A DNA stretch of 64,000 nucleotides from Pedobacter sp. ASV28 (GTDB lineage: Bacteria > Bacteroidota > Bacteroidia > Sphingobacteriales > Sphingobacteriaceae). The stretch is from positions 47,232 through 111,231 of the forward strand of contig NZ_JAELTN010000011.1 of NCBI RefSeq assembly GCF_016428855.1, written 5' to 3'. The notes below the pieces were generated by a model. The model saw only the letters and a program-made list of their open reading frames with translations, did not search any database and was not told where the DNA came from. Shown here in pieces: positions 46,373-55,122 of the stretch. A program made the translations under genes and the position numbers. Position 1 is the stretch's first letter. The number at the start of each line of letters is the position of its first letter.

Positions 46373-47444
46373 CTCGAATATTATTGAATCGGCTAAATTA
46401 TTTGAACTCATTACAAATAATTCCACAGATCTCATCATTTTATATAATCGCGATTTTTCTATCATATACATATCTCCTTCTGTAAAAAGGGTATTAGGAT
46501 ATGAGCAATTTGAAATTATCGGAAAAAAAACTGATGACATCTTTGCCGTACACGAACCGCTAAAATCTGACGAGCCACAAATCATGGCTTATCGACATAA
46601 GTTTAAAGCAGATAGGATATTACTGGAATCGGTGATCAAACCTGTTATTGTTAATGGTGTCATCGACTGTTATTTAGGTATCTCTAGGGATGTAGCCGTT
46701 CGGGAGAATTTGAAGCGGAAGCTAGAGCAGGCCCTGAAGAAAGAGAAGGCCATTAATGAGACGAAGTCTAAGTTCATTTCTATGGCTTCCCACGAATTAA
46801 AAAACCCTCTGGCCACCATATCAAGTAGCCTTGAATTGTTATCCATTTATCTTCAGGATGACGAGCACTTAAAGAAGGTCAAACTGGAAAAACACATCAC
46901 CAGAATTAATACGCAATTGGAACGATTAAATGGGATCATCAACGAAGTGCTGTTAATTGAAAAAACCAAAGCACAAAATTCGGAGGTTAAGTTAGAAAAA
47001 CTTGATCTTATTGATTTCATCAGGCAACTTATTAAGGAATCTTTTACCGAATCACATCTTGATAAGATCAAGATAAAAAGCAAAGAATCCATCATACATA
47101 TCAGCTCTAATAAAATTCTATTATATCATATTTTCAAAAATCTAATTGAAAATGCCATAAAATATTCTAAACCCGACAAACTCAAGATACAGATCATTAT
47201 AGAGGTTAGTGATATATATGTTGAAGTATCGGTTAAAGACCACGGAATTGGGGTCAGCTCGGCAGAAAAGGATAAATTATTTAACCAATTTTACAGGTCC
47301 GATAGTGCTTCAGAGGTTAGTGGTTTTGGAATTGGCCTCACCATTGTAAAGGAATGCGCGACCATGCTAAATGCCAAGGTTAGCTTTAGGAGTGCCTTAA
47401 ACAAAGGCAGTTCATTTAAGGTGTGTTTGTTAAAACTAGTTTAA
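46299..47444 (+). CDS. PAS-domain sensor histidine kinase without a normal start codon
   Basis: The frame opens at TTG 46299, 74 bp inside the regulator gene, and encodes 381 residues. They comprise a PAS domain at about 32-135 (LFELITNNSTDLIILYNRDFSIIYISPSVKRVLGYEQFEIIGK), a HisKA domain with His165 (ISMASHELKNPLATISSSLELL) and a HATPase at about 265-380 (NKILLYHIFKNLIENAIKYS, VKDHGIGV, GFGIGLTIV). It has no membrane helix, so it is probably a soluble cytoplasmic sensor. No ATG or GTG occurs between the regulator's stop and the PAS domain. Translation must start at TTG inside the regulator gene, or the kinase is made as a fusion by slippage at the A7 run 46351-46357. It ends tail to tail (4-bp overlap) with a receiver gene. 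Confidence 0.88.
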   Translation: MYLLEEAIINPLKNCSAQKKIKSINSNIIESAKLFELITNNSTDLIILYNRDFSIIYISPSVKRVLGYEQFEIIGKKTDDIFAVHEPLKSDEPQIMAYRHKFKADRILLESVIKPVIVNGVIDCYLGISRDVAVRENLKRKLEQALKKEKAINETKSKFISMASHELKNPLATISSSLELLSIYLQDDEHLKKVKLEKHITRINTQLERLNGIINEVLLIEKTKAQNSEVKLEKLDLIDFIRQLIKESFTESHLDKIKIKSKESIIHISSNKILLYHIFKNLIENAIKYSKPDKLKIQIIIEVSDIYVEVSVKDHGIGVSSAEKDKLFNQFYRSDSASEVSGFGIGLTIVKECATMLNAKVSFRSALNKGSSFKVCLLKLV

Positions 47445-47836
47445 CAGAGCAGTTTTCCATTCATGAATGCCAATAAATAATCCAGGTCCAAAGGTTTGGT
47501 CAATAAAAGATCAAACTTCTCGTCGCACAGGGATTTGAGGTAACTTGAAAAGCCAGACGTTATACCTACGACCTTGGTTTTCGAATATTTCTCTTGCTTT
47601 TTTATATAGACCAATAGTTCCAGGCCGTTCATCTTCGGCATCATAATGTCAACAATAATAATATCAAAGTCGATTTTACGATCAAAATAATTCTTTATGG
47701 CATCTTCACCATTACTGGCCAACAAAACATTGCAGGAGTTTTTACAAAGAAAGCTTTGAACCAAACGTTGAATAACCGCATCATCTTCTACCAACAGAAC
47801 TTTAATTTCATTCATATCTAAATTGCCTTCAATCAT
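47441..47836 (-). CDS. Single-domain response regulator (CheY-like)
   Basis: The 131-residue protein is a receiver domain only: IKVLLVEDDAVIQRLVQSFL, phospho-acceptor Asp63 in IIIVDIMMPKMNGLELL, GITSGFSSYL and the conserved Lys in LLLTKPLDLDYL. There is no output domain, so it probably relays phosphate or acts by protein contact. It faces the kinase gene, and the stop codons share 47441-47444. Met8 (47815) is an alternative start that also fits the domain boundary. Which kinase serves it is unknown. Confidence 0.9.
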   Translation of the reverse strand: MIEGNLDMNEIKVLLVEDDAVIQRLVQSFLCKNSCNVLLASNGEDAIKNYFDRKIDFDIIIVDIMMPKMNGLELLVYIKKQEKYSKTKVVGITSGFSSYLKSLCDEKFDLLLTKPLDLDYLLAFMNGKLLC

Positions 47837-47895
47837 TTAAATGTGTTCTAAGTTTTAGGTACAAAAATGCACATTTTTTGGCTATAAAATCAATA

Positions 47896-49113
47896 TCATA
47901 AGTGAAAAGCAGCTGTTTTCTTATTGTCAATTTTTGCATGATGGAATAACTCATCCATTACCGCCTGAATTCTAAGCATATCACTTTCTGACAGGTTACT
48001 TCCGCTTGGCAAGCATAAGCCTTTATCGAATATTTCATCAGAAATTCCCTCACCAAAAAAAGAATAATGTGCATAGAGTGGCTGTAGGTGCATGGGTTTC
48101 CAAATAGGCCTTGATTCTATATTTTCACAGGCAAGCGCTATCATCAGGTCATCTTTGGTTAAGCCCTTAGCTTCTAAAGGCGAAATCATTATCGTAGTTA
48201 GCCACCTATTGGAAAAATATCCTTCATTGGGTTCTTCTAATACATCTACCCCTTCAACCTGACTAAAGTAATCTTTATAGAAAGCAAAATTTTTCCTTCT
48301 GGCCTCAACACGTTCATCGAGCACCTCCAATTGTGCAATTCCTATTCCTGCCAACACGTTGCTCAACCTATAATTATAACCTACCTGCGTATGTTCATAA
48401 TGCATTGCTACTTCTTTGGCTTGCGTAGATAAAAATTTTGCACGCTTTATCATGTTTTCATTATTGCTGATCAATGCTCCGCCAGAACTCGTAGTAATGA
48501 TTTTATTACCGTTAAAACTAATCACTCCCAATTCTCCTATTGCTCCGCAGGATTGGCCATAATATTTACTTCCTAATGCTTCTGCCGAATCTTCCAGTAC
48601 TGGAATGCCATAACGGTTTGCTACTTTCATGATTTCAGTCATATTTGCGGGCATTCCGAACAAGTGGACTGGTATAATTGCCTTCGGGAGCTTTGCTCCT
48701 CCCTTTCCTGAACTTGTTTTGATCTCTCCTCTCAAACAGGCCTGAATAGCGCGTTCAAGCTGATAGGGACACATATTCCACGTAGCAGCCTCCGAGTCTA
48801 TAAATACCGGAGTGGCTCCCAGGTATTTAATTGGGTTGGCAGAAGCTACAAAAGTGAGACTTTGTGTAAGCACATAGTCGTCAGGCTGCACATCGAGCAG
48901 CATAAGGCCCAAATGTATAGCGGCGGTACCAGAACTCAAAACAACCGAATGGTTGACCTCGTTATAAGCACACAGCTCTCTCTCAAAAACTTCGATATGA
49001 GGGCCTGCGGGAGCTATCCAATTACACCGAAAAGCCTCTTCTATATAACCAAGTTCATTACCAGACATATGTGGTGAACTTAACCAGATCTTACTTTTTA
49101 ACAATCCACTCAT
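47896..49113 (-). CDS. DegT/DnrJ/EryC1-family sugar aminotransferase (PglE-like)
   Basis: From ATG at 49113 the protein has 405 residues. It is a PLP-dependent sugar aminotransferase of the DegT family with SSGTAAIHLGLMLLDVQPDD, TFVASANPIKYLGATPVFID, EDSAEALGS and the PLP lysine at 204 (VISFNGNKIITTSSGGAL). The C-terminal VGYNYRLSNVLAGIGIAQLE and IWKPMHLQPLY are typical of PglE-type UDP-4-keto sugar aminotransferases. It could form the 4-amino sugar of a bacillosamine-like unit, with the acetyltransferase at 55123 and the sugar-phosphate transferase at 55863. The dehydratase step is not encoded in the window. It lies 30 bp after the PorP-OmpA gene. Confidence 0.9.
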   Translation of the reverse strand: MSGLLKSKIWLSSPHMSGNELGYIEEAFRCNWIAPAGPHIEVFERELCAYNEVNHSVVLSSGTAAIHLGLMLLDVQPDDYVLTQSLTFVASANPIKYLGATPVFIDSEAATWNMCPYQLERAIQACLRGEIKTSSGKGGAKLPKAIIPVHLFGMPANMTEIMKVANRYGIPVLEDSAEALGSKYYGQSCGAIGELGVISFNGNKIITTSSGGALISNNENMIKRAKFLSTQAKEVAMHYEHTQVGYNYRLSNVLAGIGIAQLEVLDERVEARRKNFAFYKDYFSQVEGVDVLEEPNEGYFSNRWLTTIMISPLEAKGLTKDDLMIALACENIESRPIWKPMHLQPLYAHYSFFGEGISDEIFDKGLCLPSGSNLSESDMLRIQAVMDELFHHAKIDNKKTAAFHL

Positions 49114-49143
49114 ATCATTATCAGTTTTAAGTAACAACTACTT

Positions 49144-51093
49144 TTAATTTAAGGACAAACTCACTTCTCTTATAAGAGCATCTTTTAATCCAAGCTGCTT
49201 TAGTTTTAACAATGCTTTATCTGCTTGGTCCTTGTTCATGAACACTCCATAGAAGTATCTTCTATAACCATCTTTACCTTTTTCATTGAACATATTCAGC
49301 CATTTGAGATCAAGCACAGTTTCTTCATTTTCTATTTTAATTGCGGCAACCTGTACGGTATAGTATCTATTGTCTGACACCACTCCAGATGAGCCACCGA
49401 TCAGCGTAGAATCAATACCACCTTCTAGCGCCAAAGTCTGTTTTATTTTAGCTTCGAGTTCTGCTTTAGTCTTGACTTCATCGCCAAAGAACTTTTCATC
49501 TAGCATGATTTGTAGGTTTTGGTCGTTAAACCCTTTTAAAACCAACTCGCTTCTGCGATTTTTTTCCTGTAGGCTATCAATACAGGTTATACAGTTATTA
49601 ATGGGCTGATTTTTTCCAAACCACGAGGTTGAGATTTTATCTGGGTTTATACCAGATCCCATCAAGTAATTTTTAACCGCATCTGCCCTACGCTCACTAA
49701 GTTTCTTATTATAGGCTGCATTTGCCCTTAAGTCTGTATGTGAACGTACGTCTAATGAGAGATCCAATCTTTTCATGAGTCGGCTGATCTGGTCAAGTTT
49801 TACCTGGGCATCTGGCCTGATGTTATATTTATCTAGATTATAGTAAATGGTGTCTGCATATAGCAATCCGCTTCCAATATTCGATTTTAAGGGGAGAACA
49901 GGCCATTTCGGTACGGTATCTGCAGCAAGACTATCAATAGCTTTTTTAGGTGGTGCCTGCTCGTTAATTACCGGTGGTGGTATGGCTTGTACCACTTTTA
50001 CTTCGCACGGCAAACAAAAGGCTGTACCAAAAGGCAGTAGGCCTGTTACTTGTTTGGTTAGCTGTTCTGGACTATTTTTAGTGGAAGCTTTTTTCCTGAA
50101 GGGATAAAAACTAAGACCAAGCTCTACATGGGCAATATCATAATAAGGTTTAAGTATTGGGGTTTCATAACTGGCACTCAACCCTATACGGTCTGATAGA
50201 TTAACGGCAACCACACCATAAACCGATTGCCATGACCTGCTATACACACCAACGGAAAAAGTATTGTTTCGTACGCGGTGTAGCCAAGTTAAGCTATAAG
50301 TAGTTTCATGAATTCCAACGGTATCACGAGTTGGTTTATAGTCACGTAAAAAAATACCCTCTTTCCAAGAATAATGTTCCACTTTAAAGGCATCTTGATG
50401 GCTAAATTGGTAACTCAAGCTCGTTAATGCCGTAACCCGATAACGTTTCAATAGTGTATTTGTACCCTGATAAGAAAAATTATGGTTCGGATTAGTAATG
50501 TTATAAGCGGCAAATCCTGTTTCTATTTTGAACCGAGCAATCTCAAATTTGTATTTGGCTCCCAAACTATAATTCAAATAAGATGCACTTGCCGTGTTTC
50601 CATTTGAAGGATTGGCCAACGGACGGTTCAGGTATCTGAAAGCACTAACATCCAATAAGCGGTCATACCCCGTTTTGTTTCCATCTACTTCACCAGTCAG
50701 GTAGCTTACCTGCGCCCCGATACGTAATTGTTGCAGCCCTGCTTTATCCAGATAAAATCTTCTGGCTACCGAAGCCCCAAAATAATGCCCGCTAATTGGG
50801 AAAGCATCAGCTCCAGATCTCATGTAGTTTAAACCAAGCCCCCAATCGTTCCTTACACCCAAATTATAATCCACCGAAGCGTTATACATATAATTATGTG
50901 CAGTTCTGCTGTTTACCCTAACGCCCAATCCAAGCGCTCGCAATTGGCCCTCAAAGTCTCCTGTTTGTGCAGGGTTAACGAGCAATGGTATAGCGTTATA
51001 CTGCGATACTCTTGCATCCTGTCCGAATGATTTAAAAGCAAGGAACGAAATAACTGAAAGTAAAATATATCTTAAAAATTTAGCTTTTATCAT
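49144..51093 (-). CDS. PorP/SprF-OmpA-SPOR-like fusion protein
   Basis: The 649-residue protein has three parts. After a signal peptide (ILLSVISFLAFKSFGQ), residues 25-330 form a PorP/SprF-type barrel (DARVSQYNAIPLLVNPAQTGDFEG, LGVRNDWGLGLNYMRSGA). A Pro-rich linker leads to an OmpA domain at about 410-530 (ADTIYYNLDKYNIRPDAQVKLDQI, DVRSHTDLRANAAYNKKLSERRADAVKNYL, EKNRRSELVL). Residues about 575-645 resemble a SPOR domain (YYTVQVAAIKIENEE ... YGVFMNKDQADKALLKLKQLG). PorP/SprF proteins are the outer-membrane partners of T9SS motors; OmpA and SPOR would anchor it to peptidoglycan. It is encoded within the polysaccharide cluster, 2 bp after the P-loop protein gene. Confidence 0.88.
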   Translation of the reverse strand: MIKAKFLRYILLSVISFLAFKSFGQDARVSQYNAIPLLVNPAQTGDFEGQLRALGLGVRVNSRTAHNYMYNASVDYNLGVRNDWGLGLNYMRSGADAFPISGHYFGASVARRFYLDKAGLQQLRIGAQVSYLTGEVDGNKTGYDRLLDVSAFRYLNRPLANPSNGNTASASYLNYSLGAKYKFEIARFKIETGFAAYNITNPNHNFSYQGTNTLLKRYRVTALTSLSYQFSHQDAFKVEHYSWKEGIFLRDYKPTRDTVGIHETTYSLTWLHRVRNNTFSVGVYSRSWQSVYGVVAVNLSDRIGLSASYETPILKPYYDIAHVELGLSFYPFRKKASTKNSPEQLTKQVTGLLPFGTAFCLPCEVKVVQAIPPPVINEQAPPKKAIDSLAADTVPKWPVLPLKSNIGSGLLYADTIYYNLDKYNIRPDAQVKLDQISRLMKRLDLSLDVRSHTDLRANAAYNKKLSERRADAVKNYLMGSGINPDKISTSWFGKNQPINNCITCIDSLQEKNRRSELVLKGFNDQNLQIMLDEKFFGDEVKTKAELEAKIKQTLALEGGIDSTLIGGSSGVVSDNRYYTVQVAAIKIENEETVLDLKWLNMFNEKGKDGYRRYFYGVFMNKDQADKALLKLKQLGLKDALIREVSLSLN

Positions 51094-51095
51094 GA

Positions 51096-51869
51096 TCAGA
51101 TAAGGTTGTTTATAAATGAATGTACTGTCTTCAGGTTTTTGGAGACAGTGTCATCGGTATTAATTGTTAATATGGGTACTCCAGCCATGTTTAGCGCCTT
51201 CACTTTCTCTCGATACTCCAACATGTTCTGGTGTACATAAGCCTCCAGTTTTATCCCCGATAAATCCTTATGGCTAAAAGTTTGCACTCCTGCTATCTTT
51301 CGTTTCATCACCCGGTCCATGAGCTGTTCAAAAGACAATTCACATGAAACCACTGCATAGGGACTTAATGCCCCATCTTTTTTAATATCTGACGTATGTT
51401 GGGCTGCTATCGAGGTATTCAACCCGTGATGATGATGCAGTACACCTTCATCAAAAAACACAACTTCTTTTTTTTGTAAATGCTTTTCGAGCAAGAAATT
51501 CAACTGTGCACAACGTCTAAAGTTTTCCATTCGTTTAGAAGACACATTGGAATTGCTTTCCGTCAATAGATACTTTTTTAACAGTTCAAAGGACAAACCA
51601 TATCCCTCTCCAACATCCAACAGGTTTTTATCTCTAATGAGCAAGCGTTTAGACAGTCCATAAGCCTTAAACTTGAACAGGCCACTCTTGAACAATAGGT
51701 AATAGATATAATATCTTGTAAATTCAAATTCCAACTTCAGATCTTCTGCAGCTCTTATACAAGCCTCTGTTACATTCATATACCTTCTTTCGGTATAGGT
51801 TTCAAACAGTCGTTGATACAAAAATGTCTTTCCAACTCCAGAAGGCCCTAAAAGTTCTATTACTCTCAT
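51096..51869 (-). CDS. P-loop kinase-like protein of the polysaccharide cluster
   Basis: From ATG at 51869 the product has 257 residues. It begins MRVIELLGPSGVGKTFLYQRLFETY, a Walker A motif at the very N-terminus. The middle carries VFFDEGVLHHHHGL, a Walker B-like acidic segment, and the C-terminal half has SCELSFEQLMDRVMKRKIAGVQTFSH. The length and motifs fit small kinases or P-loop phosphotransferases acting on small molecules or sugars, but I do not recognise the exact family. Its ATG overlaps the stop of the upstream glycosyltransferase-like gene by one base (TGATG), so the two are translationally coupled and probably work together, for example to phosphorylate a glycan. Confidence 0.75.
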   Translation of the reverse strand: MRVIELLGPSGVGKTFLYQRLFETYTERRYMNVTEACIRAAEDLKLEFEFTRYYIYYLLFKSGLFKFKAYGLSKRLLIRDKNLLDVGEGYGLSFELLKKYLLTESNSNVSSKRMENFRRCAQLNFLLEKHLQKKEVVFFDEGVLHHHHGLNTSIAAQHTSDIKKDGALSPYAVVSCELSFEQLMDRVMKRKIAGVQTFSHKDLSGIKLEAYVHQNMLEYREKVKALNMAGVPILTINTDDTVSKNLKTVHSFINNLI

Positions 51870-52741
51870 CAAGCTGATTCAATCATGAATTTGTTCAAGT
51901 CTATATCGTATAATGTCAGTAAATTTTTAAAGACTGCGTCATTTTCACCTCCTTGGATATTTTTTAACATCAATTGGTCTTTACCCAATCCGGTAAGCGA
52001 TAAAAATGGCCTTTTAAAAAGCCCAGCTAGTGAAGCCACTTTTGTATCGTTCCTTAATGCCATAATCTTGATCCAAATATCATCTGTTAGCAATGCCTTA
52101 TTTTTTAACTGTTCTTTGTCAAATAAATCTTTATGCAATGCTCCTGGCGGATAAAGCACACCACCAACACCAAGATTTAGCAATGCATGAGATGGGGTTA
52201 AATTGTCCTTCATCAAATTCCAGTGCACATATTTTTCGGGCAAGCTTCCATTCATTTCAATTCGCCTGGTCAATACCGAACAAATCTGCCCCTTATATAC
52301 TTCCATATATAATTTCAATGTGCCCACCAAATGATATGGATAGATTTTATCATCATCAATGGTGAGTACCGCAGCTTTTGGAAAAGAAGACATTGCATAA
52401 AAATATTTGTTGTGTGGCCTTAGGTTTTCAGCAACAAATATGATCTGTAATCCCCTCTTTTTTAGTGCAAGTAATCGCCGGGGCAGATTACTTTCGTCTC
52501 CAAACTCTTCCCTCGCTAGGCATAGAAAAATACCATCTGGCTTTACTTTCTGCCTAAGTATCGATTCGATGACCATCCAAACTTTATGGATCCTGTCTGG
52601 CTTGGTGGTCATCGAAACTATTAATTTACCTTCTTGATTAAGCTTCCTATTTATTTCTATTTGATAGCGGCCCGAAAAAAATGAAGAAACAATATAGTAT
52701 AGGAAATAACCAAAATTTTTAATTCTCAATCTCATGCGCAT
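51869..52741 (-). CDS. GT-A-type glycosyltransferase-like protein
   Basis: The 290-residue protein has a short N-terminal hydrophobic segment (FGYFLYYIVSSFF) and a nucleotide-sugar-like Rossmann region: KLIVSMTTKPDRIHKVWMVIESILRQ, PDGIFLCLA, LQIIFVAENLRPHNKYFYAM, then AVLTIDDDKIYPYHLVGTLK. The DDD motif fits the metal-binding D.D of GT-A enzymes. Further conserved stretches are GVGGVLYPPGALH and LLTDDIWIKIMALRND. Similar proteins occur as putative glycosyltransferases in Bacteroidota capsule loci. Donor and acceptor cannot be deduced. It is coupled to the P-loop kinase-like gene. Confidence 0.72.
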   Translation of the reverse strand: MRMRLRIKNFGYFLYYIVSSFFSGRYQIEINRKLNQEGKLIVSMTTKPDRIHKVWMVIESILRQKVKPDGIFLCLAREEFGDESNLPRRLLALKKRGLQIIFVAENLRPHNKYFYAMSSFPKAAVLTIDDDKIYPYHLVGTLKLYMEVYKGQICSVLTRRIEMNGSLPEKYVHWNLMKDNLTPSHALLNLGVGGVLYPPGALHKDLFDKEQLKNKALLTDDIWIKIMALRNDTKVASLAGLFKRPFLSLTGLGKDQLMLKNIQGGENDAVFKNLLTLYDIDLNKFMIESA

Positions 52742-52810
52742 CCCATACCCAGCAAGTCATTGCATGCTGCGCTACTTCAACAATTAAATCATTCAATATC
52801 TTAATCCTAA

Positions 52811-54916
52811 TTAATTAGGTGGATTTACCAATTTATCTGTTACTCGGTTACCCGTTCCATTAGTATACCAGTCTAAGTGACTAGTGGCGCCAGAAGTTGC
52901 CCAAGACACAAAATTAGGATAGGCCAATGTCATAGATGCTCCACTTTTCGGGTATGGAATTTTTTCGGGCACATCAATTGCCCAATTAATATTTCCTGCA
53001 CTATTTTTGGTATTGCTTAAATAGTAACGTCCGGCAGCTACGGAGGAATTGTCATCATCTGTTCCAAAAAGTGCCTTGTTCGCTTTTATGCTCGGACGTC
53101 TATTCGCTAAATGTATTTCTACATTTCTATTTCCCCTTGGGATCATGAATGGTGATATCTTATTAAAATCACTTACCGAAATTGAAGGATTGAACTTAAC
53201 GGTGAATGAAAAGGTTTCTACAGCTCTAGTGGTACTGCCTTCTCCAATATTATTGACATTATTTCCACCCAGTATAGTAGTTGCTCCATCAAATACACGG
53301 ATTACAACATCGTTGGTATGACCACTTTCAACAGCATAACTAAGATTTCTGTTAGAGTTTATATTAGCTCCATCAAAATTCAAATTAGTTACGATAGCAA
53401 CCTGACTTGGCGCTATATTGGGAACCATTACGGCAAAACTATTATTTTGCTGGGCCGAAATAGAAGCCAGATCAAATGTAAAATTGACTTCACTTACCTT
53501 ATTCACTGCCGATTGGTCCAACAAGCCCACATAATTATGATTGACGACCATATCGTTCATATCAAAATCTGCAAGACGTGGCCAGCAATCTTCAAAAAGT
53601 AAGGTTCCTTTAACGTTTTTAGCTGGATAGAAAATGTAATCGCTATCTGTTCTTGGAACTGTAGGTAACTTTGGAAAGTTGTCTACTTTAATGGCCTCAT
53701 TTGGATTCCAACTTGCAAAAAAAGCGATATCGGAATAATCACCGTCTGTTCCATCTTCAATAGACCAATCTATTTTATTGGTTGCCTCATCATATAACGT
53801 TACCATTCTTTCCTTTTTACCAGCCATATAACCCGTTGAACCAGCTGTATTCAAATTATAATCAGAATAGTAAGTTGTTCTTGTCGTGTTAATTAAACCT
53901 GGTGTTCCAACTGCCGTTGGCGTGAAGCTATTAGCGATTAAGAAAAAGCCAATAGTGGTATTAGGCGGAAATGAACCATCAGCATTTGGACCAATCAATT
54001 CAACAGTGTTTCCAGCAACTAAACCACTATAATCGGTAATATTGGTTCTTGACGTACTAGGAAAAATATAACCTTTGTTTGTTGAAGGAATTGCAGAAGC
54101 AGAAGTTGGCTTTGAATTGGTTGGATGCCAATAATACCCTAAAGTATTTTTATTGGCCGAGTTGGCAAACATAAAAGTTATGCTAACATTCGCCGTTTGT
54201 CCTGGTTTTAAATCCAATACAATATTTCTAGGAACAGAAGAATCCAAATAGCTTGAACCTACAGGTACAGGAACACCTTTTGGAAGTGCCGACTTGAAAC
54301 GCTGTAAGAAACTCGGGTTCACATATACCGGATTAGTCAAATAATCTGGGAAGCCCACATTATTCCACGATCTCACTGCGGCGGTTGTAAACCCAGTGCC
54401 AAACAGTTCATTCGTCATAACACCACTATTCGAAAATTTAGCCGTTCCAGAAGTTTTTGGGCTTTGTGATGAATTTGGATTATAATTGACACTAAACCCT
54501 GTTGTAGATTTTGAAAGCTCAAAGTACTCTGGAATTCCGATAGACTTTGACAAGAGATATACTTTCTCAATGTGTTGTGGTATCCTTAACTCTGTAGCAT
54601 AATTACCTTTTTCGTCCAGACGGATAGACATTATCCTACGTAGCTTTTCTGACGCTTCTTGCTGATCTAGATAGACTGAAGGGTCGTCTAGGCACACATC
54701 GAACTCGGCACCTTTATAGGGTTCGCCACCCAAAAGCTCGACATGTACATTTAAGTTTTGCAATGCAGTAGTAGCATAATCAAACCCATTGGGAACTTTC
54801 ATTTCTTTGAAGTTTACACCTTCAACTAATTCTGGTTCTATTTTTTCTTGCTTTTTACATCCCCAAAAAGAAAGGGCGACATATAGCAACACCGGAGAGA
54901 GTATTCTAAATTTCAT
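52811..54916 (-). CDS. LruC-domain lipoprotein (DUF4842)
   Basis: The 701-residue lipoprotein has a signal peptide ending at Cys20 (VALSFWGCKKQ). The central region carries a DUF4114-like stretch (GNTVELIGPNADGSFPPNTTIGFFLIANSF; DYSDIAFFASWNP). The C-terminal LruC/DUF4842 domain starts at about 420 (VKGTLLFEDCWPRLADFDMNDMVVNHNYVG, the W...D.DMND...Y motif) and continues through FTVKFNPSIS and NRNVEIHLANRRPS. LruC-domain proteins are surface lipoproteins found in Leptospira and Bacteroidota with unknown molecular function. The gene sits inside the polysaccharide cluster and has a 206-bp AT-rich upstream gap that could hold its own promoter. Confidence 0.9.
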   Translation of the reverse strand: MKFRILSPVLLYVALSFWGCKKQEKIEPELVEGVNFKEMKVPNGFDYATTALQNLNVHVELLGGEPYKGAEFDVCLDDPSVYLDQQEASEKLRRIMSIRLDEKGNYATELRIPQHIEKVYLLSKSIGIPEYFELSKSTTGFSVNYNPNSSQSPKTSGTAKFSNSGVMTNELFGTGFTTAAVRSWNNVGFPDYLTNPVYVNPSFLQRFKSALPKGVPVPVGSSYLDSSVPRNIVLDLKPGQTANVSITFMFANSANKNTLGYYWHPTNSKPTSASAIPSTNKGYIFPSTSRTNITDYSGLVAGNTVELIGPNADGSFPPNTTIGFFLIANSFTPTAVGTPGLINTTRTTYYSDYNLNTAGSTGYMAGKKERMVTLYDEATNKIDWSIEDGTDGDYSDIAFFASWNPNEAIKVDNFPKLPTVPRTDSDYIFYPAKNVKGTLLFEDCWPRLADFDMNDMVVNHNYVGLLDQSAVNKVSEVNFTFDLASISAQQNNSFAVMVPNIAPSQVAIVTNLNFDGANINSNRNLSYAVESGHTNDVVIRVFDGATTILGGNNVNNIGEGSTTRAVETFSFTVKFNPSISVSDFNKISPFMIPRGNRNVEIHLANRRPSIKANKALFGTDDDNSSVAAGRYYLSNTKNSAGNINWAIDVPEKIPYPKSGASMTLAYPNFVSWATSGATSHLDWYTNGTGNRVTDKLVNPPN

Positions 54917-55122
54917 ATCTATGTTTAGTAACAGCGTTAATAATTTTATAACATTAATATTTACGTTAAACCGCTTTGTTTCAATAAAAATAAAGCAACA
55001 ATTTTATTAAGACACCTTATTTGTATTCTTATGAAGCTTTATGTAAATGAAATGTATCTTAAGCACTTATTGAATCTTTTATATACCAAGATTTCGATCT
55101 TAACCATTAACAGGCAACCCGC

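Noticed and set aside
47863..47878. AAAAATG/CATTTTT hairpin as a terminator
   Set aside because: The loop would be two bases, leaving a very weak stem.
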